From: JACDER01 sp963717765
Lineage (GTDB): Bacteria > Actinomycetota > Thermoleophilia > Gaiellales > Gaiellaceae
Direction: 5' to 3'
Length of the DNA stretch: 64,000 nucleotides
Assembly (NCBI GenBank): GCA_963717765.1
Contig: CAVQWX010000004.1
Coordinates: 310,001-374,000, forward strand
The notes beneath the pieces were generated by a model that was not told the origin of the DNA, did not search any database, and saw nothing but the letters and a program-made list of their open reading frames with translations. Of this stretch, positions 53,625 to 61,032 are shown piece after piece; within the stretch, counting starts at the first letter, position 1; the number at the start of each line of letters is the position of its first letter. The translations under genes and the position numbers were made by a program.

Positions 53625-53632
53625 CTCAGCGC

Positions 53633-54298
53633 CTACTGAAAGAGCGTGAGGTCGGGCTCGCGCTCTCCTCGCAGAACGGCAAGGTCGACCTCGACGCAGC
53701 GGATCCCGCGTGACTCCGCCAGCGCGATCGCCTGCTGCTTCATCCTCTGTGCGGCGAGGATGCCGCGGCACGCGGACTTCGCCGGGTCTTTGCGGATGAA
53801 GCCGAGGTAGCGCGTCAGCTGCTCGACCGCGTCGATCGTCCCCATCCGCTTGATCTCGACGGCCACCCACCCGCCGTCCTCGTCGCGGCACATCAGGTCG
53901 ACCGGCCCGACCTCGGTCATCCACTCGCGCTGCACGAGCCTCAGCTCCTCACCGAGCGCCGTCGGCGCGGCGGCGAGCTCGAGCTGCAGGTCGCGCTCGA
54001 CGCCGTCCTTCTGCAGCGCCGCCGACTCGCCCATGTCGTGCGCGACGTCGCTCAGGATCTCGGCGAGCCGGATCTCGAGCATGTCCTCCGTCTTCGGCTT
54101 GCGGACGAAGAGCACGTCGCCGAGCTCCTCGATGTGCGTCGGGCCGGTCATCCAGTTGAGCGGCTTGATGCCGCCGGCGTCGTCGTGTACCAGAACGGAG
54201 CCGTCGGCCTTCAGGATGAGCAGCCGCATCGCCTCCGGCAGAAGGGCAGTCAGGCGACCGGTGTAGCGGACTTCGCAACGAGCGACCAGCAGGCGCAT
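53633..54298 (-). CDS. nucS: Mismatch-specific endonuclease NucS
   Basis: A 221-residue protein of standard NucS length. The N-terminal DNA-binding half opens with RLLVARCEVRYTGRLTALLP and continues with LKADGSVLVHDDAGGIKPLNWM. The C-terminal PD-(D/E)xK nuclease has GPVDLMCRDEDGGWVAVEIKR (catalytic Asp and E-x-K) and QLTRYLGFI. NucS/EndoMS replaces MutS-MutL mismatch repair in most actinobacteria and in archaea, cutting both strands at mismatches. Its C-terminus PDLTLFQ resembles the sliding-clamp-binding peptide common in NucS. ATG 54298 chosen; the upstream open frame is a shadow. Confidence 0.95.
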   Translation of the reverse strand: MRLLVARCEVRYTGRLTALLPEAMRLLILKADGSVLVHDDAGGIKPLNWMTGPTHIEELGDVLFVRKPKTEDMLEIRLAEILSDVAHDMGESAALQKDGVERDLQLELAAAPTALGEELRLVQREWMTEVGPVDLMCRDEDGGWVAVEIKRMGTIDAVEQLTRYLGFIRKDPAKSACRGILAAQRMKQQAIALAESRGIRCVEVDLAVLRGEREPDLTLFQ

Positions 54299-54348
54299 CG
54301 GGCCGCACCCTATTGTCCCGGTCGGATTGTCCCTTTCGGACAGGTCCG

Positions 54349-55227
54349 TCAGCAGCCCGCAGGCCCGGCCTTGAGCTGCTTGAGGCTCGGCGGGTTCAGC
54401 ACCAGCATCTGCGGGATCGTCACGGTCTTGAACCCGCGCTTGCGCAGCGCGGGGAGGATGTTGAACTTGAGCGCGCGGATCGTCTGGCCGCGGTTCTCGT
54501 GGAAGAGGATGATCGACCCGGTGCGAACGTTGTTGAGGACCTCCCTCGTGATCCCGTTCCAGTCCGCCCCCTGCGAATCGAGGCTGTCGATGCTCCAAAG
54601 CACCTGGAGCATCCCGAGCGACTTCGACTCGGCGTCAACCCTCGCGTCGCGGGCGCCGTAGGGCGGGCGGAAGAGCGTCACCGGCCGACGACTCGCCTTC
54701 TCGATCGCGTTCTGGGCGGACGCGATCTCCTGCGCGACCTGCCCGAAGCTCAGCCCCGGAAGGTACGCATGCGTCCACGTGTGGTCCCCGAGCGGGCCGT
54801 ACGCGAGCTCGCGCCGCGCCACGCCGGGATAGCTCGAGAGAAGGCGGCCGACGAGGAACCACGTCACGCGCACGTCGAACTGCTTGAAGATCTTGAACGC
54901 GTACCGCGTCGTGTACGGGCCGGGCCCGTCGTCGAAGGTGAGAGCGACGTAGCGGCCCTTGTGGCCGCCGCACCAGAGCGGACGGCCGAGCTTGACGAAC
55001 CGCTTGACGGCGGCCGCCTCCTTGCTCGGCCCCTTGGTGTGTGCAGCCGGCATGCGCTCGACGTGGCCCGCCGGGGGCTTCTGCCGCGTCTCCTGCGTGC
55101 CTCCGGTCCCGCCGAAGGCGGTCAGCACGCCTGCGACGGCACCGGCCACGACGACCCCGGCGACGGCCGCTGCCGCGACGCGGCGTCTTCGCACTTGCCG
55201 CCTTCTGGCCTGGCGCTGGCCGCGCAT
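54349..55227 (-). CDS. Polysaccharide deacetylase (NodB/CE4) family membrane protein
   Basis: A 292-residue protein. A basic N-terminus with an anchor (AAAAVAGVVVAGAVAGVLTAF) precedes a linker and a CE4 domain: motif 1 ALTFDDGPGPYT (Asp-Asp), motif 2 LGDHTWTHAYLPG (H-x(3)-H metal ligands), motif 3 RPPYGARD, and closing motifs VLWSIDSLDSQGADWNG and ILFHENRG. It probably removes acetyl groups from peptidoglycan or another cell-surface glycan. I use the internal ATG 55227; ATG 55251 would overlap the start of the divergent MFS gene by two bases. Confidence 0.92.
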   Translation of the reverse strand: MRGQRQARRRQVRRRRVAAAAVAGVVVAGAVAGVLTAFGGTGGTQETRQKPPAGHVERMPAAHTKGPSKEAAAVKRFVKLGRPLWCGGHKGRYVALTFDDGPGPYTTRYAFKIFKQFDVRVTWFLVGRLLSSYPGVARRELAYGPLGDHTWTHAYLPGLSFGQVAQEIASAQNAIEKASRRPVTLFRPPYGARDARVDAESKSLGMLQVLWSIDSLDSQGADWNGITREVLNNVRTGSIILFHENRGQTIRALKFNILPALRKRGFKTVTIPQMLVLNPPSLKQLKAGPAGC

Positions 55228-55249
55228 CCGCGCACAGTAGCCTGAGGGC

Positions 55250-56428
55250 ATGAGGGACAGGGTCGACCGGAGAGCGATGGCGGCGCTGTCCGCCGGTCAC
55301 CTCGCCACGGACTTCGCGAACGGTTCGCTGCCGGCGCTGCTCCCCTTCCTGGTCGAGCGCTTCTCGCTCAACTACGTGCTCGCGGCGACGCTGATGCTGT
55401 CCTCGACGGTCTCTTCCTCGGTGATCCAGCCCCTCTTCGGCCTCTGGTCCGACCGCAAGGGAGCGATGTGGCTGCTCCCTGCAGGCGTCGCGCTCGCGGG
55501 GATCGGGATCGCCCTCGCCGCCGACGCCCCGAGCTACTGGCTGGTCGCTGCTCTCGTGGTCGTCTCCGGCGTGGGCGTGGCCGCGTACCACCCTGAAGGC
55601 TCGAAGTTCGCCGCGTTCGTCAGCGGCAACCGACGGGCGAGCGGGATGGCGCTCTTCTCGATCGGCGGGAACATCGGCTACGCGCTCGGCCCGCTCGTCG
55701 CCACGCCGATCGTGCTCGCCTTCGGCCTGCGCGGCGGCCTGCTGCTCGCCGTCCCGTGTCTGGCGATCGCCGCACTCCTCCTCGTCGTCTCGCGCTACCT
55801 CGGCGGCTTCGTCCCGTCGGCGGCAGCGCGCGCGAGAACGGCCGGAGAGGACCGGTGGCGACCGATGTCGCTCCTCCTCGGCGCCGTCGCGTTCCGCAGC
55901 GTCACCTGGTTCGGGCTGATCACGTTCGTCCCGCTCTGGGAGGTCTCGCTCGGCCATTCGAAGGCGTACGGCAATCACCTTCTGTCGCTCATGCTGATCA
56001 CGGGCGGTATCGGAACGCTCATTCTCGGGCCGATGGCGGACCGGTTCGGGCGCCGGCCGATCCTGGCCCTGAGCTCGATTCTGACGGCACCGCTCGTCCT
56101 CGTCTTCGTGGTCGTCGGCGGGGCCCCCGGCGCGGTCGCGCTCGGTCTGATCGGCTCCTGCGTGATGGGGACGTTCGGCGTGACGATGGTGATGGGACAG
56201 GAGTACCTGCCGCGCCGTGTCGGGATGGCCTCGGGTCTCGTCATCGGTCTCTCGATCGGGCTTGGCGGGATCGCAGCCGTCGCGCTCGGCGCGCTCGCCG
56301 ACACGGTCGACCTCCGCAGCGCGCTCTATGTGTGCGCGGCGTCGCCTCTGGTCGCGCTCGCGCTGACGCTCTTGCTCCCGGCCGGCCGGGAGCGGACACG
56401 TATCGAGCCCGAGTTCGTCGTGAGTTAG
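55250..56428 (+). CDS. MFS transporter, fosmidomycin-resistance-like
   Basis: A 392-residue major facilitator with about 12 membrane segments. It has the early motif GHLATDFANGSLPALLPFLVERF typical of the fosmidomycin resistance (Fsr) subgroup, PLFGLWSDRKGAMW (MFS motif A) and a second copy GPMADRFGRRP in the C-terminal half, plus AYHPEGSKFAAFVSG and GMALFSIGGNIGYALGP. It is likely an efflux pump; the substrate is not determined. ATG 55250 starts two bases from the ATG of the divergent deacetylase alternative start. Confidence 0.9.
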   Translation: MRDRVDRRAMAALSAGHLATDFANGSLPALLPFLVERFSLNYVLAATLMLSSTVSSSVIQPLFGLWSDRKGAMWLLPAGVALAGIGIALAADAPSYWLVAALVVVSGVGVAAYHPEGSKFAAFVSGNRRASGMALFSIGGNIGYALGPLVATPIVLAFGLRGGLLLAVPCLAIAALLLVVSRYLGGFVPSAAARARTAGEDRWRPMSLLLGAVAFRSVTWFGLITFVPLWEVSLGHSKAYGNHLLSLMLITGGIGTLILGPMADRFGRRPILALSSILTAPLVLVFVVVGGAPGAVALGLIGSCVMGTFGVTMVMGQEYLPRRVGMASGLVIGLSIGLGGIAAVALGALADTVDLRSALYVCAASPLVALALTLLLPAGRERTRIEPEFVVS

Positions 56429-56464
56429 GCTCGAATCTCTCGAATCCAAGGAGGGATCACCCAG

Positions 56465-56776
56465 ATGGCGCAAAGCGTGACCGAATTCTTCGAGGGGCTT
56501 CCGTCCCGGGCCGACCCGGACAAGATCGCCGGCGTCAACAACACGTATCGATTCGACGTCGAGGGAGCCGGGACGTGGACGGTGGACGTCCGGGACGGCG
56601 CCGTCAACGTCACTCAGGGCGCCGACGCCGAGCCGGATGTGACGATCGCGGCCTCGGAGGAGACGTTCCAAAAGCTGGCCAGCGGGGAGCAGAACCCGAC
56701 CACGGCCTACATGACCGGCAAGCTGAAGATCAAGGGCGACATGGGTGCGGCCATGAAGCTCCAGAAACTGTTCTAG
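56465..56776 (+). CDS. SCP2 sterol-transfer family protein
   Basis: A 103-residue stand-alone SCP2 domain. VTEFFEGLPSRADPDKIAGVNNTYRFDVEGAGTWTVDVRDGA leads to the conserved second half DVTIAASEETFQKLASGEQNPTTAYMTGKLKIKGDMGAAMKL. SCP2 domains hold hydrophobic ligands such as lipids or acyl chains. A good AAGGAGG lies 10 bases upstream of ATG 56465. The following protease gene starts six bases after its stop, so they are probably co-transcribed. Confidence 0.93.
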   Translation: MAQSVTEFFEGLPSRADPDKIAGVNNTYRFDVEGAGTWTVDVRDGAVNVTQGADAEPDVTIAASEETFQKLASGEQNPTTAYMTGKLKIKGDMGAAMKLQKLF

Positions 56777-56782
56777 TCGCCA

Positions 56783-57616
56783 TTGGAGGAGGCGGAGCGT
56801 GAGCCGATTCCGGCGTGGAGCCTTCCGGCCGACGCCGTCGACTCGATCGCGCTCCCGCGCCGCTGGCCCGAGCGAGTCACGCGCGAGTGGGCGTTCGGCG
56901 ACTCGCAGGGGGCGGGCGTCGCCGTGTGCATCCTCGACAGCGGGATCGAGCGCGGCCACCCGCTGGTCGGCGAGGTCGACCGTGCGGTCGCGATCGCGGT
57001 GGGCGAGGACGACGAGACCGTGGTCACCGAGGACGAGGAGGGCGACCTCTGCGGGCACGGGACCGCCTGCGCCGGAATCGTCCGCGCGCTCGCGCCGAAC
57101 TCGAGCCTCGTCAGCGTGCGCGTGCTCGGCGCGGGCTACACCGGCAGCGGGCCTGTCCTGCTGGCCGGCCTGCGCTGGGCGATCGAACAGGGCTTCGACG
57201 TGATCAACATGAGCCTCTCCACCACCAAGCAGCAGTTCGCGGGTCTCCTGCACGAGCTGGCCGACAGCGCATACTTCAAGCGCACCGTCCTCGTCGCCTC
57301 GGCGCACAACATGCCGGTGGAGAGCTATCCGTGGCGGTTCTCGTCGGTCATCTCGGTCGGCAGTCACGAGGGGGCCGATCCCCTCGCCTACTACTACAAC
57401 CCCGATCCGCCGGTGGAGTTCTTCGCCCGCGGCGTCGGCATCGACGTCGCCTGGCTGGACGGCGGCGAGCTGCGCGTGACCGGCAACAGCTTCGCCACGC
57501 CGCACATCTCGGGCATCTGCGCGCTCATCCTGGGCGCGCATCCGGATTTGACCGCGTTTCAGCTCAAGAACGTGCTGTATCTGACCGCGACGAACGTGGG
57601 AGGGCTCGATGAGTGA
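56783..57616 (+). CDS. Intracellular-type S8 subtilisin-like serine protease
   Basis: A 277-residue subtilase from TTG 56783. The catalytic triad is in ICI-like VAVCILDSGIERGHP (Asp52), LCGHGTACAGIVRALAP (His92) and VTGNSFATPHISGICALIL (Ser236); the oxyanion Asn is in VASAHNMP. There is no signal peptide or long propeptide, so it should be cytoplasmic. The C-terminus overlaps the start of the GAF gene by eight bases, so the protease and a ligand-sensing protein are made together. The substrate is unknown. Homologues next to GAF domains suggest a signalling role. Confidence 0.9.
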   Translation: MEEAEREPIPAWSLPADAVDSIALPRRWPERVTREWAFGDSQGAGVAVCILDSGIERGHPLVGEVDRAVAIAVGEDDETVVTEDEEGDLCGHGTACAGIVRALAPNSSLVSVRVLGAGYTGSGPVLLAGLRWAIEQGFDVINMSLSTTKQQFAGLLHELADSAYFKRTVLVASAHNMPVESYPWRFSSVISVGSHEGADPLAYYYNPDPPVEFFARGVGIDVAWLDGGELRVTGNSFATPHISGICALILGAHPDLTAFQLKNVLYLTATNVGGLDE

Positions 57617-58241
57617 GGGCCGATTCCGAGCGGCGGTCGCGGCCGGAGTAGCCGGCTCGGAGGAGTCGTACGCCGAGCTCCTCCGGTCGATCGTCCAGGT
57701 TGCCCGGGCGATCTTCAGCGCCAAGGGCTCGTCGATCTGGCTGCTTGACGAGCAGTCGGACGAGCTCGTGGTCGAGGCGGTCGCGCGCGAGGAGGACCGC
57801 GGGCTGCTGGGGATGCGGATGCCGTCCGGCCAGGGCATTGCCGGCTGGGTCCTCACCACGAGGCAGCCGATCGTGATCGAGGACGTTCAGAGCGACCCGC
57901 GGCACGCGAAGGACGTCGCCGAGCGAACCGGCTACGTACCGAAGGGGCTCATGGCCGTCCCAGTGCTCCACGAAGAGCGCGCGCTCGGGGTGCTCCAGGT
58001 GCTCGACCGGCAGACCACCTTCAGCCTGGGCGAGATGGACGTGCTCGGCATGTTCGCGAACCAGGCCGCGATCGCCCTCGACCTCCTGCTGCGCGCGCGG
58101 ACTGCGAAGAGCGTCCTCGATGGCGCAGACGCCGACGTCGCCGCAGCAGCGCGGCTCGCTGCCGCACTCGACGGCCTCGAGGGAAAGCGCCGCGACTCGG
58201 CCCTGGCGCTCATGCAGGCGCTGGAAGATCTCCTGAAATGA
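57609..58241 (+). CDS. GAF domain protein
   Basis: A 210-residue protein dominated by a GAF domain (about residues 20-160): ELLRSIVQVARAIFSAKGSSIWLLDEQSDELVVEAV, then GIAGWVLTTRQPIVIEDVQSDPRHAKDVAERTGYVPKGLMAVPVL and LGMFANQAAIALD. A C-terminal helical tail (AAAARLAAALDGLEGKRRDSALALMQALEDLL) follows, with no output domain. GAF domains bind small ligands or redox cofactors. The start overlaps the protease gene, so the pair probably act together. Confidence 0.9.
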   Translation: MSEGRFRAAVAAGVAGSEESYAELLRSIVQVARAIFSAKGSSIWLLDEQSDELVVEAVAREEDRGLLGMRMPSGQGIAGWVLTTRQPIVIEDVQSDPRHAKDVAERTGYVPKGLMAVPVLHEERALGVLQVLDRQTTFSLGEMDVLGMFANQAAIALDLLLRARTAKSVLDGADADVAAAARLAAALDGLEGKRRDSALALMQALEDLLK

Positions 58242-58244
58242 GAA

Positions 58245-58262
58245 GGGCGGCTTGCGCCGCCC
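58245..58262. terminator. GC hairpin between convergent genes
   Basis: GGGCGGC (58245-58251) and GCCGCCC (58256-58262) pair perfectly around a TTGC loop, four bases after the GAF gene stop and ahead of the stop of the convergent small gene at 58287. There is no T run, so this would act as a Rho-type or weak bidirectional terminator. Confidence 0.55.
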
Positions 58263-58286
58263 CGCTCAGAACTCTTCCGTTTCGCC

Positions 58287-58499
58287 CTAGTCGATGTTGC
58301 GATCGACGTTGCGGTCGACGTTGCGGTCCATGTTCCGATCCATGTTCCGATCCATGTTCCGGTGAGCTTCGACGTCGGGCTCGCCGGCGTTCCGCTCGGG
58401 GTCGTCCTTCGAACGCTCTGGGTCGTCCTTGAGGCGATGGCCCTCGACGTCATCGTCCTTGGGCTCTGTGCTCTCGAACCGATCCTGCTGCTCCGTCAC
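58287..58499 (-). CDS. Small charged protein with Arg-Asn-x-Asp repeats
   Basis: A 70-residue protein from ATG 58499, preceded by AGGAGG-like sequence. It is very hydrophilic: TEQQDRFESTEPKDDDVEGHRLKDD, then two DDPER units and six tandem four-residue repeats (RNMD three times, RNVD twice, RNID). The repeats are encoded by near-identical 12-base units at about 58291-58362. No membrane segment. It looks intrinsically disordered. I recognise no family; the RBS and consistent codon use support it as real. Confidence 0.6.
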   Translation of the reverse strand: MTEQQDRFESTEPKDDDVEGHRLKDDPERSKDDPERNAGEPDVEAHRNMDRNMDRNMDRNVDRNVDRNID

Positions 58500-58602
58500 G
58501 ATTCCTCCTTTCGGTGGCCGCCTGTGCGGGTATCCGGCCCACTAGACGAGCGGCTTACCCCAAATCTTCCCTGTTGGCCGGAAAAGATGCAATTCTCGAC
58601 CG

Positions 58603-60267
58603 GTGCGGGAGCGGCTTCGCGAGTCCCTGAGCGCATTTCGGGAAGTTTTCGGCAACCCGAATCTGCGCCGCGTGGAGCTGGCCTGGGCCGGTTCCGAGAC
58701 CGGAAAGTGGATGTACGTGGTCGGCGTGGCAGTGTTCGCGTACGACCAGGGAGGGGCGAGCGCGGTCGGGATCGTCGCGCTGATCCGCGTCCTCTCGGGC
58801 GCAATCACGGCGCCGTTCGCGGCCGTCCTCACCGATCGGTTCCGGCGCGAGCGCGTGATGTTGTTCGCCGACATCAGCCGCGCGATCGTGCTCGTGGGCG
58901 CGGTGCTCGTCGTCTCGTTCGACGGGCCGCCGGCCGTCATCTACGGCCTGGCGGCGCTGGTGAACGTCCTCTCGACCACCTTCCGGCCGGCTCAGTCGGC
59001 TCTCCTCCCGTCGATCTCGCGCACGCCGGAGGAGCTCACCGCCGCCAACGTCACCATGAGCACCATCGCCGCCGTCGGCCTCTTCCTCGGCCCGGCGCTC
59101 GGAGGGGTGCTCCTCGGTGTGACCAACGTCGAGACGCTGTTCGCGATCACGGCCGGAACCTTCCTGCTCTCCGCGTTTCAGGTCGCCCGCATCCGCGCGG
59201 ACCCGCCGCCGGCACGCGCACGCGAGGCGGCGGCCGAGCACAGGGTCGTGGAGGAGGCGCTCGTCGGCTTCACGACCATCGCCCGGGAGCCGCGGCTGCG
59301 CCTGATCATGGGGTTGTACTGCGCTCAGACGCTGGTCGCGGGCGCGCTGGGTGTCCTGGTCGTCGTCGCCTCGATCCAGCTCTTGCACTTCGGGAGCGCA
59401 GGCGTCGGCTACCTCAACTCGGCGTTCGGGGTCGGCGGGCTCGTCGGCGCCGCGTTCGCGGTCCTCCTCGTCGCGCGGCAGCGGCTCGCCTCCGACTTCG
59501 CCATCGGGACGCTGCTCTGGGGCGCGCCGCTCATCCTCGTCGGCGTCTTCCCCGGCAAGGCAACGTCGCTCGTCCTCTTCGCCCTCGTGGGCGTGGGGGA
59601 CACCATCGTGGAGGTCGCAGCTCCGACGCTGCTCCAGCGCGCCGTGCCGGATGAGATCCTCGGCCGGGTCTTCGGCGTGGTCGAGAGCCTGCTCTATGCG
59701 GCCATGGGCGTCGGCGCGATCCTCGCTCCGGCGCTCGTGAATGGGTTGGGTACGCGTGGAGCGTTGATCGTGTCCGGCGCTTTCCTACCGGTGCTCGCCA
59801 TCCTGGCGTGGCCGCGCCTGATCGCGATCGACAAGGCGTTCCAGCCGCCGAAGGAGGAGCTCGAGCTGTTGCGGGACATCCCGATCTTCGCTCCGCTCCC
59901 ACCCGCCGAGCTTGAGCACCTCGCCCACGAGCTCATTCCGCTGCACGTCTCCGCCGGCGACGTCGTCGTGCGCGAAGGCGAGCCGGGCGACCGGTTCTAT
60001 GTGATCCGCGCGGGTCAGCTCGAGGTGACCGTCGACGGTGAGCCGGTCCGGACGCTCGGCCCGGGTGACCATTTCGGCGAGATTGCCCTCCTGCGTGACG
60101 TGCCGCGGACCGCGACGGTGAAAGCCGCCGCCGAGGTGGATCTCTACGCGCTCGAACGGGACGAGTTCATCGGCTCCGTCACGGGACATGCCCCCAGCGC
60201 GGAGGCTGCCGACTCGGTCGTCATGCAGCGTCTGGCGACTGCTCGGACGGGCCTGGCGACGGAGTAA
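58603..60267 (+). CDS. MFS transporter fused to cyclic nucleotide-binding domain
   Basis: A 554-residue protein from GTG 58603. Residues 1-410 are an MFS permease of the enterobactin-exporter/MFS_3 type with about 12 membrane segments (ALIRVLSGAITAPFAAVLTDRFRRERVMLFADISRA is the motif A region). Residues 425-540 are a cNMP-binding domain: LLRDIPIFAPLPPAELEHLAHEL, then VVVREGEPGDRFYVIRAGQLEV and the cassette GDHFGEIALLRDVPRTATVKA. The cassette keeps the F-G-E and R-T-A residues that contact the cyclic phosphate. The transporter could thus be gated by cAMP or cGMP, while cyclase-type genes are abundant nearby. Substrate unknown. Confidence 0.92.
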   Translation: MRERLRESLSAFREVFGNPNLRRVELAWAGSETGKWMYVVGVAVFAYDQGGASAVGIVALIRVLSGAITAPFAAVLTDRFRRERVMLFADISRAIVLVGAVLVVSFDGPPAVIYGLAALVNVLSTTFRPAQSALLPSISRTPEELTAANVTMSTIAAVGLFLGPALGGVLLGVTNVETLFAITAGTFLLSAFQVARIRADPPPARAREAAAEHRVVEEALVGFTTIAREPRLRLIMGLYCAQTLVAGALGVLVVVASIQLLHFGSAGVGYLNSAFGVGGLVGAAFAVLLVARQRLASDFAIGTLLWGAPLILVGVFPGKATSLVLFALVGVGDTIVEVAAPTLLQRAVPDEILGRVFGVVESLLYAAMGVGAILAPALVNGLGTRGALIVSGAFLPVLAILAWPRLIAIDKAFQPPKEELELLRDIPIFAPLPPAELEHLAHELIPLHVSAGDVVVREGEPGDRFYVIRAGQLEVTVDGEPVRTLGPGDHFGEIALLRDVPRTATVKAAAEVDLYALERDEFIGSVTGHAPSAEAADSVVMQRLATARTGLATE

Positions 60268-60298
60268 AGTTGCTCTGTTAGTTGTGTATGCTTAGCTC

Positions 60299-60565
60299 AT
60301 GTACAGCGAAAGGATCCAGCTCCTCGTCAGCAAGAACCAGCGGCGTCGGCTGGAGCAGGAGGCCAAGCGACGCGGGACATCGGTGGCAAGCGTCATCCGG
60401 GATGCGGTGGATGCGCAAATCGCCGGCCCGACCCCCGAGGAGCGACACGCCGCTCTCGAGCGGATCCGGAGCATGCACAGCGATGTCTTTCTGACGCCCG
60501 AGGAGCTCAATGACCTCGTCGCGGAAGAGCGGGAGGCCAATCTCCCGGAACTCCCGCAGAGATGA
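60299..60565 (+). CDS. vapB: RHH/CopG-like antitoxin of a VapBC-type pair
   Basis: An 88-residue protein. The N-terminal ribbon-helix-helix (ERIQLLVSKNQRRRLEQEAKRRGTSVASVIRDAVDAQI) would bind DNA as a dimer. The C-terminal segment (LERIRSMHSDVFLTPEELNDLVAEEREA) would wrap the toxin. The stop overlaps the toxin start (ATGA). The 30 bases upstream are AT-rich and contain TATGCT at 60287-60292, a possible -10 box that would make the mRNA nearly leaderless. Confidence 0.85.
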   Translation: MYSERIQLLVSKNQRRRLEQEAKRRGTSVASVIRDAVDAQIAGPTPEERHAALERIRSMHSDVFLTPEELNDLVAEEREANLPELPQR

Positions 60566-60993
60566 CGTTCTTCATCGATGCGAACGTCCTCATTTACAGC
60601 GCGGGCACTTCCGGGCACCGCGACGCCTGCCTGGAGGTCGTCGGTGCGCTCAGCGAGGAACCAAGCCGGGGGCGCTCATCGACCGCTGTTCTCGAAGAGG
60701 TGTGGCATCTCGAGCTCTCCGGAAAGGCTGGGTCGATACTGGGTCTCGCCGAGTCGGCGTATCAGCTTCTGAGCCCGCTCCTTCCCGTGACGGACGAGAT
60801 CTTTCGCCGAGCGCTCGCGGTCGAGGCTCCGAGGCTCGGCGCGAACGACCGGGTTCACGTTGCCACGTGTCTGGAGAACGGAATCCCGGTGATCGTTTCC
60901 GCCGACGACGGGTTCGACGGCGTGAAGGGCATTCGCCGGATCGATCCACTGGACGACCGGGCGCGCTACCGGCTTCTGCGGTCGCACCGCTGA
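60562..60993 (+). CDS. vapC: VapC-like PIN-domain toxin
   Basis: A 143-residue PIN nuclease. Active-site acids are in FFIDANVLIYSAG (Asp6), STAVLEEVWHLELSG (Glu), LGANDRVHVATCLENG (Asp) and IVSADDGFDGVKGI (Asp). VapC proteins cleave tRNA or rRNA in a metal-dependent way and are held by the co-made antitoxin. The start overlaps the antitoxin stop, the normal order for VapBC, unlike the toxin-first locus at 39 kb. Confidence 0.9.
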   Translation: MTFFIDANVLIYSAGTSGHRDACLEVVGALSEEPSRGRSSTAVLEEVWHLELSGKAGSILGLAESAYQLLSPLLPVTDEIFRRALAVEAPRLGANDRVHVATCLENGIPVIVSADDGFDGVKGIRRIDPLDDRARYRLLRSHR

Positions 60994-61032
60994 CGCGTTG
61001 TCATTCGCCAGGCCGCGGTCTAGCCTTCGAAT

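Noticed and set aside
54635..57859. Minus-strand open frame of 1074 codons, the second longest single frame in the window
   Set aside because: It lies antisense to the MFS, SCP2 and subtilase genes, all with clear families. Its translation is Arg/Asp/Gly-rich without recognisable domains, apart from a stretch of a deacetylase shadow; typical of high-GC antisense frames.
58291..58362. Short tandem repeats considered as a CRISPR array
   Set aside because: The 12-base units are contiguous with no spacers and encode RNxD peptide repeats in frame.
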